Assembly (NCBI GenBank): GCA_035559715.1
Contig: DATMAW010000151.1
Coordinates: 1-28,065 of the forward strand
Length of the DNA: 28,065 bases
Direction: 5' to 3'
Origin: JACQHC01 sp035559715
Lineage (GTDB): Bacteria > Gemmatimonadota > Gemmatimonadetes > Gemmatimonadales > GWC2-71-9
Part shown: positions 1 to 7,286 of the stretch, one piece after another
How positions within the stretch are numbered: the stretch's first letter is position 1
Layout of the letters: each line of letters starts with the position of its first letter
Translations under genes and position numbers: made by a program
The notes under the pieces: generated by a model
What the model saw: the letters and a program-made list of their open reading frames with translations, nothing else
What the model was told of the DNA's origin: nothing
Database searches by the model: none

Positions 1-867
1 GGCCTGTTGCGAACGGAGTTCCTGGTGCTCGGGCGCAGTCAGATGCCGAGCGAAGACGAGCAGGCCAGTTACTTCATTCGCGTCGGCACGCGGTTCAAGG
101 GACGCCCGGTGGTCATTCGGTCCTACGACCTCGGCGGCGACAAGTTCCCCGCGCCGCTCCGCCCGCCGCCGGAGGCCAACCCATTCCTGGGGTGGCGGGC
201 GCTGCGCGTGTGCCTGGACCGGCCGGAGATCTTCATCGGGCAGATTCGAGCGATCCTCCGCGCTCGAGCCGCCGCCGACGTGCGTCTCCTGCTCCCTCTC
301 GTGACCCAGGTGGAGGAAGTCCGAAGCACACGGGAACTGATCGCGGAGGCTGGTCGAGCCCTGACGCAGGAAGGCACGCCATTCGGCGCGGACCTCCCGG
401 TGGGCGTGATGGTGGAAACCCCCGCGGCGGTTGTGCTGGCGGAAGCCCTCGCACGTGAGAGCGACTTTTTGAGCGTCGGCTCGAACGACCTGACGCAGTA
501 CACGCTGGTCGTGGACCGTGGGAACGCGCGGCTGGCAAGCCGGTTCAACGCGTTGCATCCCGCCGTGGTGCGAATGCTCCAGAGCGTTGCCGAGGCGGGA
601 CGCCGCGCCGGGAAACCCACGAGTGTGTGCGGCGAAATGGCCTCCGAGCCGCTGGCCGCGTTCTTGCTTCTGGGCCTGGGCTACCGAGTTCTCAGTTCGG
701 CGCCCACGAGCCTGCCGCTGGTGCGGTGGCTGGTCCGGCGCGTGGAGCTGAGCGCCGCTCAGGCTGCCGCGACCCAGGCGGCCTGTGCTACGACGGAACG
801 CGAGGTCCGGCAGGCGCTTGAGCGCGGGATCGCCGAGTATGTGGACTTGCGCTTGCTGGGTGGGTGA
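1..867 (+). CDS. ptsI: Phosphoenolpyruvate-protein phosphotransferase (PTS enzyme I), C-terminal part; 5' end outside the window
   Basis: Enzyme I autophosphorylates from phosphoenolpyruvate and passes the phosphate to HPr in the cytoplasm. The reading frame is open from base 1 (G-L-L-R-T-E-F-L), so the start and the N-terminal HPr-binding and phosphohistidine domains lie upstream. The 288 visible residues are the PEP-binding TIM barrel: GLLRTEF at the very start, an LGWRALR segment, the SVGSNDLTQYTL motif, and VCGEMASEP, whose Cys codon is at 628-630 and corresponds to the family's catalytic cysteine. The stop is TGA at 865-867. The 58 bases to the next gene contain no clear terminator. In bacteria without many sugar permeases, enzyme I and HPr often serve regulation rather than transport; whether that holds here cannot be seen. 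The family call is firm. Confidence 0.93.
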   Translation, partial: GLLRTEFLVLGRSQMPSEDEQASYFIRVGTRFKGRPVVIRSYDLGGDKFPAPLRPPPEANPFLGWRALRVCLDRPEIFIGQIRAILRARAAADVRLLLPLVTQVEEVRSTRELIAEAGRALTQEGTPFGADLPVGVMVETPAAVVLAEALARESDFLSVGSNDLTQYTLVVDRGNARLASRFNALHPAVVRMLQSVAEAGRRAGKPTSVCGEMASEPLAAFLLLGLGYRVLSSAPTSLPLVRWLVRRVELSAAQAAATQAACATTEREVRQALERGIAEYVDLRLLGG

Positions 868-913
868 TGCCGTTGCCCGGCGCCCCGTCCGAAACTAGCT
901 TCACCCTCTGAGC

Positions 914-928
914 CGGGAGGCATCTATC
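914..928 (+). promoter_or_regulatory. Ribosome-binding site and putative ATC initiation codon of metK
   Basis: GGGAGG at 915-920 is a strong Shine-Dalgarno match. Five bases later comes ATC (926-928), exactly where ATG would be expected from MetK alignments. No ATG, GTG or TTG occurs in frame between the upstream TAG (896-898) and the conserved SESVTEGHPDK block, so the site decides the start. Use of AUC is inference. Confidence 0.55.
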
Positions 929-2110
929 TCGCACAGCTACATCCTCTCGTCCGAGTCCGTCACCGAGGGACATCCGGACAAGATCGCCGATCAGATCTCC
1001 GACGCGGTGCTCGACGCCATTCTGGCGCAGGACCCCGCGGCCCGTGTGGCTTGCGAAACACTGGTCACCACGGGCCTCGCCATCGTCGCCGGAGAGATCA
1101 CGACTCGGGCGTACGCCAACGTGCCGGAAATCGTCCGTGGCATGGTGGAGTCCATTGGGTACACGGACGCCACCTACGGGTTCGATGCCAACACCTGCGC
1201 CGTCGTCACGTCCATTGACCCACAGTCACCGGACATCGCGCAGGGGGTGGACACGGGTGGGGCCGGCGATCAAGGCATGATGTTCGGCTACGCGACCGAT
1301 GAGACCCCCGAGCTGATGCCCGTTCCCATCATGCTCGCGCACGGGCTGACCAGGCGCCTGGCCGAGGCGCGCAAATCCGGTGACCTACCGTGGCTCAGGC
1401 CGGACGGAAAGAGTCAGGTGACGGTGGAATACGTGGATCACCGGCCGGTCGCCGTGCGGGCGGTGGTGGTCTCGACGCAACACGCGCCCACGATCAGGCA
1501 GCAGGAGCTTGAGGGTGCCGTCAAGGAGCAGATCATTCGCCCGGTGCTCCAGAGCGCCGATCTCGACGCCGATCGCGCGAAGTACTTCATCAATCCCACG
1601 GGTCGGTTCGTGGTTGGGGGGCCGCAGGGCGACTGCGGTCTGACGGGCCGGAAGATCATCGTGGATACCTATGGCGGTGCCGCCCGGCACGGCGGCGGCG
1701 CGTTCAGCGGCAAGGATCCCTCCAAGGTGGACCGCTCGGCGGCGTATGCGGCGCGCTGGGTGGCCAAGCACGTCGTGGCCGCGGGACTGGCGCGGCGTTG
1801 CGAAGTGCAGCTCGCGTACGCGATCGGCGTGCGCGAGCCCGTGTCGATCATGGTGGAGACGTTCGGCACCGGGCAGGTTCCCGAGCGCGAGCTGGAGCGA
1901 GCGATTCGCGCCACGTTCGACCTCACGCCGGGCGGGATCATCAGCGCGCTCGACCTGCGGCGTCCCATCTACCGGCCCACGGCGGCGTACGGGCACTTCG
2001 GCCGCACGCCGGAAACGCGCGAGGTCCACGGCACGCCCGTGCGCCTGTTCTCCTGGGAAGAGACTCCGAAAGCCACCGCGTTGCGCGACGCCGTGCGCCA
2101 CGCGGCCTAA
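926..2110 (+). CDS. metK: S-adenosylmethionine synthetase (methionine adenosyltransferase), apparently starting at ATC
   Basis: MetK makes S-adenosylmethionine from methionine and ATP in the cytoplasm. The frame carries the family signatures in order: SESVTEGHPDKIADQISDA at the N-terminus, GAGDQGMMFGYA, the GGPQGDCGLTGRK region and the GGGAFSGKDPSKVDRSAAY loop. The first standard start codon in frame is GTG at 1007, which would delete the conserved N-terminal ATP-binding segment. An in-frame TAG at 896-898 limits upstream extension. Between them the only plausible initiators are CTG at 908 and ATC at 926. ATC lies five bases after a GGGAGG ribosome-binding site (915-920) and gives I/M-S-H-S-Y-I-L-S-S-E-S-V, matching family length (394 residues). 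The gene is either initiated at AUC or carries an ATG-to-ATC sequence error. ahcY follows after 20 bases. Confidence 0.93.
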   Translation: MSHSYILSSESVTEGHPDKIADQISDAVLDAILAQDPAARVACETLVTTGLAIVAGEITTRAYANVPEIVRGMVESIGYTDATYGFDANTCAVVTSIDPQSPDIAQGVDTGGAGDQGMMFGYATDETPELMPVPIMLAHGLTRRLAEARKSGDLPWLRPDGKSQVTVEYVDHRPVAVRAVVVSTQHAPTIRQQELEGAVKEQIIRPVLQSADLDADRAKYFINPTGRFVVGGPQGDCGLTGRKIIVDTYGGAARHGGGAFSGKDPSKVDRSAAYAARWVAKHVVAAGLARRCEVQLAYAIGVREPVSIMVETFGTGQVPERELERAIRATFDLTPGGIISALDLRRPIYRPTAAYGHFGRTPETREVHGTPVRLFSWEETPKATALRDAVRHAA

Positions 2111-2130
2111 CCGTTACGAGATCAACCACC

Positions 2131-3474
2131 ATGACGTCTGTGAAGACTGAAGTCACCTCCGACGTTCGTGACCTCCAGCTGGCGGATGAAGGCCGCCGCC
2201 GTACCGAATGGGCCGAACGATTCATGCCGGTGCTGCGGCAGATCAGGGAGCGGTTCACCAGGGAGCAGCCGCTGCGCGGGAAGAAGGTCGCGGCGTGCCT
2301 GCACGTGACCACGGAGACCGCGAACCTCGCCGTTACGCTTCGGGCAGGCGGGGCGGATGTGGCGCTGTGCGCGTCGAACCCGCTGTCCACGCAGGACGAC
2401 GTGGCCGCTCACCTCGTGCGGGACCACGGGATCAAGGTGTTCGCCATCAAGGGCGAAGATCATGAGACCTACTATCGCCATATCCAGCAAGCGCTCGCCC
2501 ATCAACCCGACGTGACGATGGACGATGGCGCCGATCTCGTGAGCGCGATCCACATGATCGCGCTCAACCGCATGGACGATCTTGCGCCCCCCGTGCGCCG
2601 CTGGGTGGAAGGGCTCGCCCGCGACGAGCGCGAGCGCATCGTCCGGCGGGTCATCGGCTCGACAGAGGAGACGACGACCGGCGTGATTCGACTCCGGGCC
2701 ATGGCGCAGGATGGCGTGCTCCAGTTTCCCGTCATCGCCGTGAACGATTCACAGACCAAGCATCTGTTCGACAACCGCTACGGGACGGGGCAGTCCACGG
2801 TGGACGGGATCCTCCGGGCGACCAACGTGCTCCTGGCCGGGAGCACCGTCGTGGTTGCGGGGTATGGATGGTGCGGGCGAGGCGTGGCCCAGCGGGCCCG
2901 CGGCGGGGGCGCGGACGTGATCGTGACGGAAGTGGACGCGCTGCGCGCCCTCGAGGCCAGGATGGACGGATACCGCGTCATGCCCATGCGGGAGGCGGCG
3001 CCGCTGGGCGACGTGTTCGTCACGCTCACCGGCGACATGCACGTCATCGGCGTCGAGCACATGAAACTGATGCAAGACGGTGCGATCATCGCCAACTCGG
3101 GACACTTCAACGTCGAGATCGATCTCGCCGGCCTTCAGCGCGTGGCGAAGGGGCCCCGGCGCGTGCGCCAGTATGTGGACGAGTGGCAGCTCGACGGCAA
3201 GCGCATCTACGTGTTGGGTGAGGGGCGGTTGATCAACCTGGCGGCGGCCGAGGGGCATCCAGCGAGCGTGATGGACATGTCGTTCGCCAATCAGGCGCTC
3301 GCGGCCGAGCACCTGGTCAAGAACGGGGCGGGGCTCACCAAGGCCGTGCATCGAGTGCCGCAGGACATTGACCGTCGTGTGGCGGAGCTGAAGCTCGCCG
3401 CGATGGGCGTGCGGATCGACGAATTGACCGCCGAGCAGCGGCGCTATCTGGCGTCGTGGGATGCCGGAACATAA
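2131..3474 (+). CDS. ahcY: Adenosylhomocysteinase (S-adenosylhomocysteine hydrolase), archaeal/Thermotoga-like subtype
   Basis: AhcY reversibly hydrolyses S-adenosylhomocysteine to adenosine and homocysteine using bound NAD, relieving product inhibition of methyltransferases. The 447-residue product starts at ATG 2131; the frame stays open upstream inside metK, but similarity begins at ADEGRRRTEWAERFMPVL. Visible motifs are DDGADLV (131-137), STEETTTGVIRLRAM (from 178), the substrate-site VNDSQTKHLFDN (205-215), the NAD Rossmann loop GYGWCGRG (244-251) and GHFNVEID (324-331). It ends ...QRRYLASWDAGT, lacking the C-terminal KPDHYRY tail of the common bacterial/eukaryotic type. About 30 residues (roughly 141-173) separate DDGADLV from STEETTTG, longer than I expect for this subtype. 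Spacing after metK (20 bases) suggests co-transcription as a methyl-cycle pair. Confidence 0.95.
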   Translation: MTSVKTEVTSDVRDLQLADEGRRRTEWAERFMPVLRQIRERFTREQPLRGKKVAACLHVTTETANLAVTLRAGGADVALCASNPLSTQDDVAAHLVRDHGIKVFAIKGEDHETYYRHIQQALAHQPDVTMDDGADLVSAIHMIALNRMDDLAPPVRRWVEGLARDERERIVRRVIGSTEETTTGVIRLRAMAQDGVLQFPVIAVNDSQTKHLFDNRYGTGQSTVDGILRATNVLLAGSTVVVAGYGWCGRGVAQRARGGGADVIVTEVDALRALEARMDGYRVMPMREAAPLGDVFVTLTGDMHVIGVEHMKLMQDGAIIANSGHFNVEIDLAGLQRVAKGPRRVRQYVDEWQLDGKRIYVLGEGRLINLAAAEGHPASVMDMSFANQALAAEHLVKNGAGLTKAVHRVPQDIDRRVAELKLAAMGVRIDELTAEQRRYLASWDAGT

Positions 3475-3484
3475 CGGGGACGAG

Positions 3485-3976
3485 ATGGTGGAAGTGCGGG
3501 TCGTGCACCTCGGCATCGACCCGACCACGAACTCGCCTGTCGTCATTTTGAAGGAAACCGAAGGTGAGCGCGTGCTTCCCATCTGGATCGGTCCTGCTGA
3601 AGCGAGCGCCATCGCCCTGGAGCTGCAGGGCGTCAAGTACGTTCGTCCGCTCACGCACGATCTCGTCAAACAGATCATCGTAGGGCTTGGGGCCAGCCTG
3701 CGGCGCGTCCTGATCACGCAGGTCAAGGACAACACGTACTACGCGGAGCTGCACCTGTATCGGGACAACCACGTCATTCAGATAGACGCGCGGCCGTCGG
3801 ACAGCATCGCGGTCGCGTTGCGCCTCAAGGCCCCCATCTTCACGCACGATGACCTCCTCGAGCAGAAGTCCATCGAGACCGTCGAGCCGGAGCCACCCAC
3901 CGAGGGCCAGGATCCGGAATGGCTCCGAGACCTGCGGAATCTCAATCCTGAAGACTTCGGCAAGTTCCGGCCGTAG
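3485..3976 (+). CDS. Bifunctional nuclease family protein (DUF151/BFN)
   Basis: This is a DUF151 domain protein of 163 residues. Family members have been described as having DNase and RNase activity, though most bacterial members are uncharacterised. The sequence opens MVEVRVVHLGIDPTTNSPVV and contains the conserved LPIWIGPAEASAIALELQG and the RPSDSIAVALRLKAPIF segment, which define the family. ATG 3485 was chosen because it gives the usual N-terminus and has GGGGA at 3476-3480; an in-frame ATG at 3461 would overlap the end of ahcY by 14 bases. The acidic, proline-rich C-terminus (PEPPTEGQDPEWL) is variable in the family. It follows ahcY after 10 bases and overlaps the start region of the next gene, so it probably belongs to the same transcription unit. 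Confidence 0.92.
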   Translation: MVEVRVVHLGIDPTTNSPVVILKETEGERVLPIWIGPAEASAIALELQGVKYVRPLTHDLVKQIIVGLGASLRRVLITQVKDNTYYAELHLYRDNHVIQIDARPSDSIAVALRLKAPIFTHDDLLEQKSIETVEPEPPTEGQDPEWLRDLRNLNPEDFGKFRP

Positions 3977-5075
3977 CGTCGCGGTCGGTCTCCTGATCGC
4001 CCTGGGCCTGCCGGCTGTGGCGATGGCTCAGGGCGTTCGTGTCCTTGGCCGTGTGGTCCGCGTGAGCGGGGCGGACTCGCAGCCGCTCGGCGGAGCGTGG
4101 GTCGTTCTCCATGGCGTTACGACATCGGGGGGCGCGCCCGTGGACTCCGCAAGATCCGGCAGCGATGGCCGATACGTGGTCAGGGCGCCCGTGTTCGATT
4201 CCACCGCGTTGTATGTCGTCAGCGTGATGTATCAGGGGATCGCCTACTTCACGAGCCCGGTGCACATGTTTGGGCGACGCGTGGATACGGCAGAGGTACT
4301 TGCCGTGTTCGACACGTCGTCGGTGGCACCCGACATCGGTGTCGCCCAGCGACACATTGTCGTGCGGCGCGCGGCTCCGGACGGCTCTCGCCGCGTGGTG
4401 GAGGTGATCGTGCTCGCGAACGACGGGCCCCGGACCCGCGTGTCGTCAGGTCCTGACCGACCGGTGTGGCGCGGGACCCTGCCACGCGGGGTCACCCAGC
4501 TCGAGGTCGGCCAGAGCGACGTGAGCAGTGACGCCATCATGGCTCGTGGCGACACGCTCCTGGTGACGGCCCCGGTTCCGCCCGGGCAAAAGCAGGTGGT
4601 CGTGAGCTATCTCCTCCCCGCGTCCGTACGGGCGCTGGAGTTGCCCGTGGACCAACCGCTGCTGAGGCTGAACGTGCTGGTCGAGGACAGCGCTGCACGA
4701 GTGACCGAAGGCCCCCTCGCGGCCATGGGTTTCGAGACCATGGAGGGAGCGAGCTTCGCCCGGTTCGACGGCGCGCTGGCTCAGCGCGGCGGTCGAGTGG
4801 TGGTGGCGTTCGGTCGGTCTCCGTTCAGCGTCACGCAGTGGTGGTGGATCATCGTGCTGCTCGCCGGCGGCGCGTTGGCCTGGTCCCTCATGACGAGGTG
4901 GAGTCACGCCCACGTCCCGGTGACGGGAGGCGATCCGGCCGCCGTGGCTGCCGAGCTCGCCGCCATCGAGGCCGCGCTCGGTGCCACGGATCATCCCCTC
5001 CAGGGCGCCGAGCGGGCCGCATACGAGCGGCGGCGCGCAGTGCTCCAGCGATTGTCCTCGCCCAGCGGCCACTGA
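3948..5075 (+). CDS. Secreted, membrane-anchored protein with carboxypeptidase-regulatory (Ig-like) domain; start uncertain
   Basis: No specific function is recognised. The protein has a hydrophobic signal segment (VAVGLLIALGLPAVAMA, with AMA/QG as likely signal-peptidase site), a domain resembling carboxypeptidase-regulatory/transthyretin-like folds (VRVLGRVV...PLGGAWVVLHG...GSDGRYVVRAP), a beta-rich middle, one membrane span (WWWIIVLLAGGALAWSLM) and a charged C-terminal helix (AELAAIEAAL...ERAAYERRRAVLQRL) presumably in the cytoplasm. The start is unresolved: the only in-frame ATG before the signal segment is 3849, which gives a long Ser/Arg-rich N-terminus that merely mirrors the nuclease gene in another frame. 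Non-standard ATC 3945 or CTG 3948 would give a textbook signal peptide (L-K-T-S-A-S-S-G-R before the hydrophobic core), so 3948 is used tentatively. It is the last gene before the B12-controlled unit. Confidence 0.7.
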   Translation: MKTSASSGRSVAVGLLIALGLPAVAMAQGVRVLGRVVRVSGADSQPLGGAWVVLHGVTTSGGAPVDSARSGSDGRYVVRAPVFDSTALYVVSVMYQGIAYFTSPVHMFGRRVDTAEVLAVFDTSSVAPDIGVAQRHIVVRRAAPDGSRRVVEVIVLANDGPRTRVSSGPDRPVWRGTLPRGVTQLEVGQSDVSSDAIMARGDTLLVTAPVPPGQKQVVVSYLLPASVRALELPVDQPLLRLNVLVEDSAARVTEGPLAAMGFETMEGASFARFDGALAQRGGRVVVAFGRSPFSVTQWWWIIVLLAGGALAWSLMTRWSHAHVPVTGGDPAAVAAELAAIEAALGATDHPLQGAERAAYERRRAVLQRLSSPSGH

Positions 5076-5084
5076 CCTGCCCGC

Positions 5085-5114
5085 TTGACGGCGGCCACGC
5101 GCCGGCCGTATCCT
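5085..5114 (+). promoter_or_regulatory. Sigma70-like promoter of the B12-riboswitch/btu unit
   Basis: TTGACG (5085-5090) and TATCCT (5109-5114) are separated by 18 bases, in the short gap after the preceding stop codon. Transcription would begin near 5121, just ahead of the riboswitch P1 helix at 5136. This is the best -35/-10 pair in the region, and its position fits the RNA element downstream. Confidence 0.6.
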
Positions 5115-5135
5115 AGCCCCCAGAGAAGTCAGTAT

Positions 5136-5273
5136 CGCGGACGCGGAGCACGGAAGCCGGTGCAACGCCGGCGCGGCCCCGCCACTGTGACGGGCAGGTA
5201 GGTCGGCTCGAGCCCACTGGGAAACCGGGAAGGGGAGCCGACAGCCCGAAGCCAGGAGACGATCCCGTTCGCG
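5136..5273 (+). ncRNA. Cobalamin (B12) riboswitch aptamer
   Basis: The element shows the conserved cobalamin-riboswitch core: GGAAGCCGGTGCAA (from 5152), then GCCCCGCCACTGTGA (5175-5189), and the B12 box GAAGCCAGGAGAC (5248-5260). A closing P1 helix can be drawn: CGCGGACG (5136-5143) pairs with CGTTCGCG (5266-5273) through eight base pairs including one G-U. It lies between a promoter and btuF, so it should lower expression of the whole uptake unit when adenosyl- or other cobalamin is plentiful. The downstream hairpin is listed separately as expression platform. Confidence 0.93.
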
Positions 5274-5310
5274 CCACCGGAAGTCCCTCGCGGGAGGGAT
5301 GGTGGGGCGA

Positions 5311-5351
5311 CGCCCACCCCTTTCCGCGGGAAAGGAGTGGGCGCTTTTGTT
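5311..5351 (+). terminator. Riboswitch expression platform: terminator-like hairpin that also covers the btuF ribosome-binding site
   Basis: CGCCCACCCCTTTCC (5311-5325) pairs with GGAAAGGAGTGGGCG (5329-5343), 14 pairs with one C-A mismatch and a 3-base GCG loop, followed by C-TTTT-G-TT. This looks like an intrinsic terminator. The 3' arm contains AAAGGAG (5331-5337), the ribosome-binding site of btuF, and the T-run contains its TTG start (5347-5349), so folding would block transcription, translation or both. GGTGGG (5301-5306) can pair with CCCACC (5313-5318) and so compete with the 5' arm as an anti-terminator. Pairings are read by eye. Confidence 0.72.
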
Positions 5352-6297
5352 GATTCGATCCGTGGCGTCCCTGTCGCTGCTTTGCGCGGCGCTCTTCGGC
5401 TGTGGCCGCGATGCCGCGCCACGGGCCAGCGACATGACCGACGACGCGGGTCGCCCGCTCCCGCTGCAAACGCCGCCCCGCCGCATTGTCTCCCTCTCTC
5501 CCGCCACCACCGAACTGCTGTTCGATCTCGGCGCGGGCGATCGCATCGTTGGACGCACGCGCTGGTGTGAAGACCCGCCCGAGGCGCTCCAGATCCCGAG
5601 CGTGGGCGACGGCTTCGCCCCCAACATCGAGGCCGTCGTGGCCCGCGAGCCGGATCTAGTGGTGTTCTACCACACACCGGCGAATGCCGCGGCGATTGCA
5701 CGCCTGGAAGACCTGGGCATCGCGACGGTGAGCCTGCGCATCGATCGCATTGCGGACTTCAAGCGGGCTACCCGCATCCTGGGGACGCTGCTCGGTGTCG
5801 AGGCACGCGCCGATTCGTTGGTTGAAGCGCTCGAAACGGCAATTGACAACTTCAGACCCGATGTCCTTCCCCTGCCTTCGCGACCGTCACGGTCATCAGC
5901 TCCCTCCGTCGCCATCATCTCGTGGGACAATCCGCCCATCGTCATCGGTGCGACCAGCTTCCTGAGCGAGATCGTCGTGCTCGCGGGGGCCCGCAACGCG
6001 TTCGGCGACGTGGAGCAACCGTCGCTCACGGTCAGCGTCGAGTCCATTGCCGCGCGGGACCCGGATTTCCTGCTGGTGCACGGGGATGACTCGGTGCCAG
6101 CCTTCCTCCAGCGGCCCGAGTGGCGGGTGATCCGAGCCGCGCGCGAGCGTCGGCTCCTCCACGTGCACGGCACGGAGTTCGGACATCCGTCGTTCCGCCT
6201 GAGTGGGGCCGTCCGACAGTTACGCACGCGCTTGAACGCGGTATCCACCGGAGGAGACGCGGGAACTCCGGCCACGGCCGACGAGCGTCGCCGGTGA
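5347..6297 (+). CDS. btuF: Cobalamin ABC transporter substrate-binding lipoprotein (BtuF-like)
   Basis: This is the periplasmic binding protein that hands cobalamin to BtuCD. The 316-residue product starts at TTG 5347, nine bases after AAAGGAG (5331-5337). The open frame extends to ATG 5299, but that start sits inside the riboswitch platform. The N-terminus is a lipoprotein signal (L-I-R-S-V-A-S-L-S-L-L-C-A-A-L-F-G-C) with lipobox LFGC, Cys19, so the protein is probably anchored to a membrane. The mature part has the class III binding-protein pattern: RRIVSLSPATTELLFDLGAG, VGDGFAPNIEAVVAREPDLVV, and a C-lobe with PDFLLVHGDD. The B12 riboswitch upstream and the btuC/btuD/btuB genes downstream define the substrate better than the sequence alone, which is shared with iron-siderophore binding proteins. 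Its stop overlaps the btuC start. Confidence 0.9.
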   Translation: MLIRSVASLSLLCAALFGCGRDAAPRASDMTDDAGRPLPLQTPPRRIVSLSPATTELLFDLGAGDRIVGRTRWCEDPPEALQIPSVGDGFAPNIEAVVAREPDLVVFYHTPANAAAIARLEDLGIATVSLRIDRIADFKRATRILGTLLGVEARADSLVEALETAIDNFRPDVLPLPSRPSRSSAPSVAIISWDNPPIVIGATSFLSEIVVLAGARNAFGDVEQPSLTVSVESIAARDPDFLLVHGDDSVPAFLQRPEWRVIRAARERRLLHVHGTEFGHPSFRLSGAVRQLRTRLNAVSTGGDAGTPATADERRR

Positions 6298-7286
6298 GCC
6301 AACGGACGATTGCCGCGTGCCGCGGGGTGGCCTTCGTCGGGTTGCCGCTCGGTATCGTCGTGGCGGCGCTCTTCGTTGGCTCGGCGGACCTGGCTCCCTC
6401 CGCGGTATGGCATGGGCTGCTCGGCGACGCGGATCCAACGGTCACGGCCATCGTTCGAGATCTGCGCGTGCCGCGAGTCCTGCTCGCCTTTCTCGTAGGA
6501 GGCAGCCTCGCCGTCACCGGCGCCGTCCTTCAGGTGCTGGTGCGCAACCCCCTGGCCGATCCGTACCTCCTGGGACTATCGGGTGGCGCCGGCCTGGGTG
6601 CCGTGTCCGCCATCGCGCTGGGACTGGCGGGTGCGTGGGGCGTCCCGCTGGCGGCGCTGGCCGGCGCCGTGGTGGCCGTGCTGGTGGTGTACCGCCTGGC
6701 GATTGTGGCGGGAAGCCTGCTCGACACGCGCGTGCTCCTGCTTGCGGGCGTGGTGGTCGGAGCGTTTGGCATTGCGCTCATGGGTGCGATCATGGCGCTG
6801 TCATCGGCCGCCGAAGTACGGAACGCGCTGCTGTGGATTCTGGGAAGCTTCAGCGGCGCGTCGTGGCAGTCGGTAACCGTCTTTGGGGTGTACGCGAGTC
6901 TACCGCTCGCCGCCCTGTTCCTGCTCAGCCGCCCAATGGACCTGCTGGCGCTCGGGGAGGAGCCGGCGCGGTTCCTGGGCGCCAACGTCGAGTGGCTGAA
7001 ACGCGTGCTCTATGGCACTGCTTCGGCCCTGACCGCCGCCGCCGTCGCCGTGTCCGGGATCATTGGATTCGTCGGAATCGTCGTGCCTCACGCTGTTCGC
7101 CTCACGTCGGGGCACGCCCACCGCACGCTGCTCCCCCTGGCGTTCCTGGTCGGTGGCGTACTCATGGTCGTGGCGGATGCCGTGGCACGAGGAGCGTTCG
7201 CTCCGCTCGAGCTGCCGGTGGGCGTGGTGACGGCCCTGATCGGTGTTCCCGCTTTCCTCGTGCTCGTGCGACGATGGACGAGCTGA
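6294..7286 (+). CDS. btuC: Cobalamin ABC transporter permease (FecCD/BtuC family)
   Basis: This is the inner-membrane permease of the B12 importer, 330 residues, close to the family's usual length. It starts at GTG 6294, whose last bases form the btuF stop (GTGA overlap), indicating translational coupling; upstream frame extension only enters btuF in another frame. Family motifs are LRVPRVLLAFLVGGSLAVTG, the NPLADPYLLGLSGGAGLG segment, the GIIGFVGIVVPHAVRL coupling-helix region that contacts the ATPase, and LPVGVVTALIGVPAFL near the end. About ten hydrophobic spans are visible. Siderophore permeases share this architecture, so the specificity again rests on the riboswitch and btuB. btuD starts 13 bases before its stop. 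Confidence 0.93.
   Translation: MSQRTIAACRGVAFVGLPLGIVVAALFVGSADLAPSAVWHGLLGDADPTVTAIVRDLRVPRVLLAFLVGGSLAVTGAVLQVLVRNPLADPYLLGLSGGAGLGAVSAIALGLAGAWGVPLAALAGAVVAVLVVYRLAIVAGSLLDTRVLLLAGVVVGAFGIALMGAIMALSSAAEVRNALLWILGSFSGASWQSVTVFGVYASLPLAALFLLSRPMDLLALGEEPARFLGANVEWLKRVLYGTASALTAAAVAVSGIIGFVGIVVPHAVRLTSGHAHRTLLPLAFLVGGVLMVVADAVARGAFAPLELPVGVVTALIGVPAFLVLVRRWTS

Noticed and set aside
868..925. A SAM riboswitch or clear promoter ahead of metK
   Set aside because: The gap is too short for any known SAM aptamer, and the best pair (TTGCCC at 872, TAGCTT at 896, 18 apart) is too weak to call.
5299..5346. ATG 5299 as btuF start
   Set aside because: It lies within the riboswitch platform and puts a charged, unrelated stretch before the lipoprotein signal; TTG 5347 has AAAGGAG at the right distance.
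4446..5627. Long minus-strand open frame across the riboswitch
   Set aside because: It crosses the B12 aptamer, the promoter and two plus-strand genes; Arg/Gly/Pro-rich shadow with no recognisable motif.
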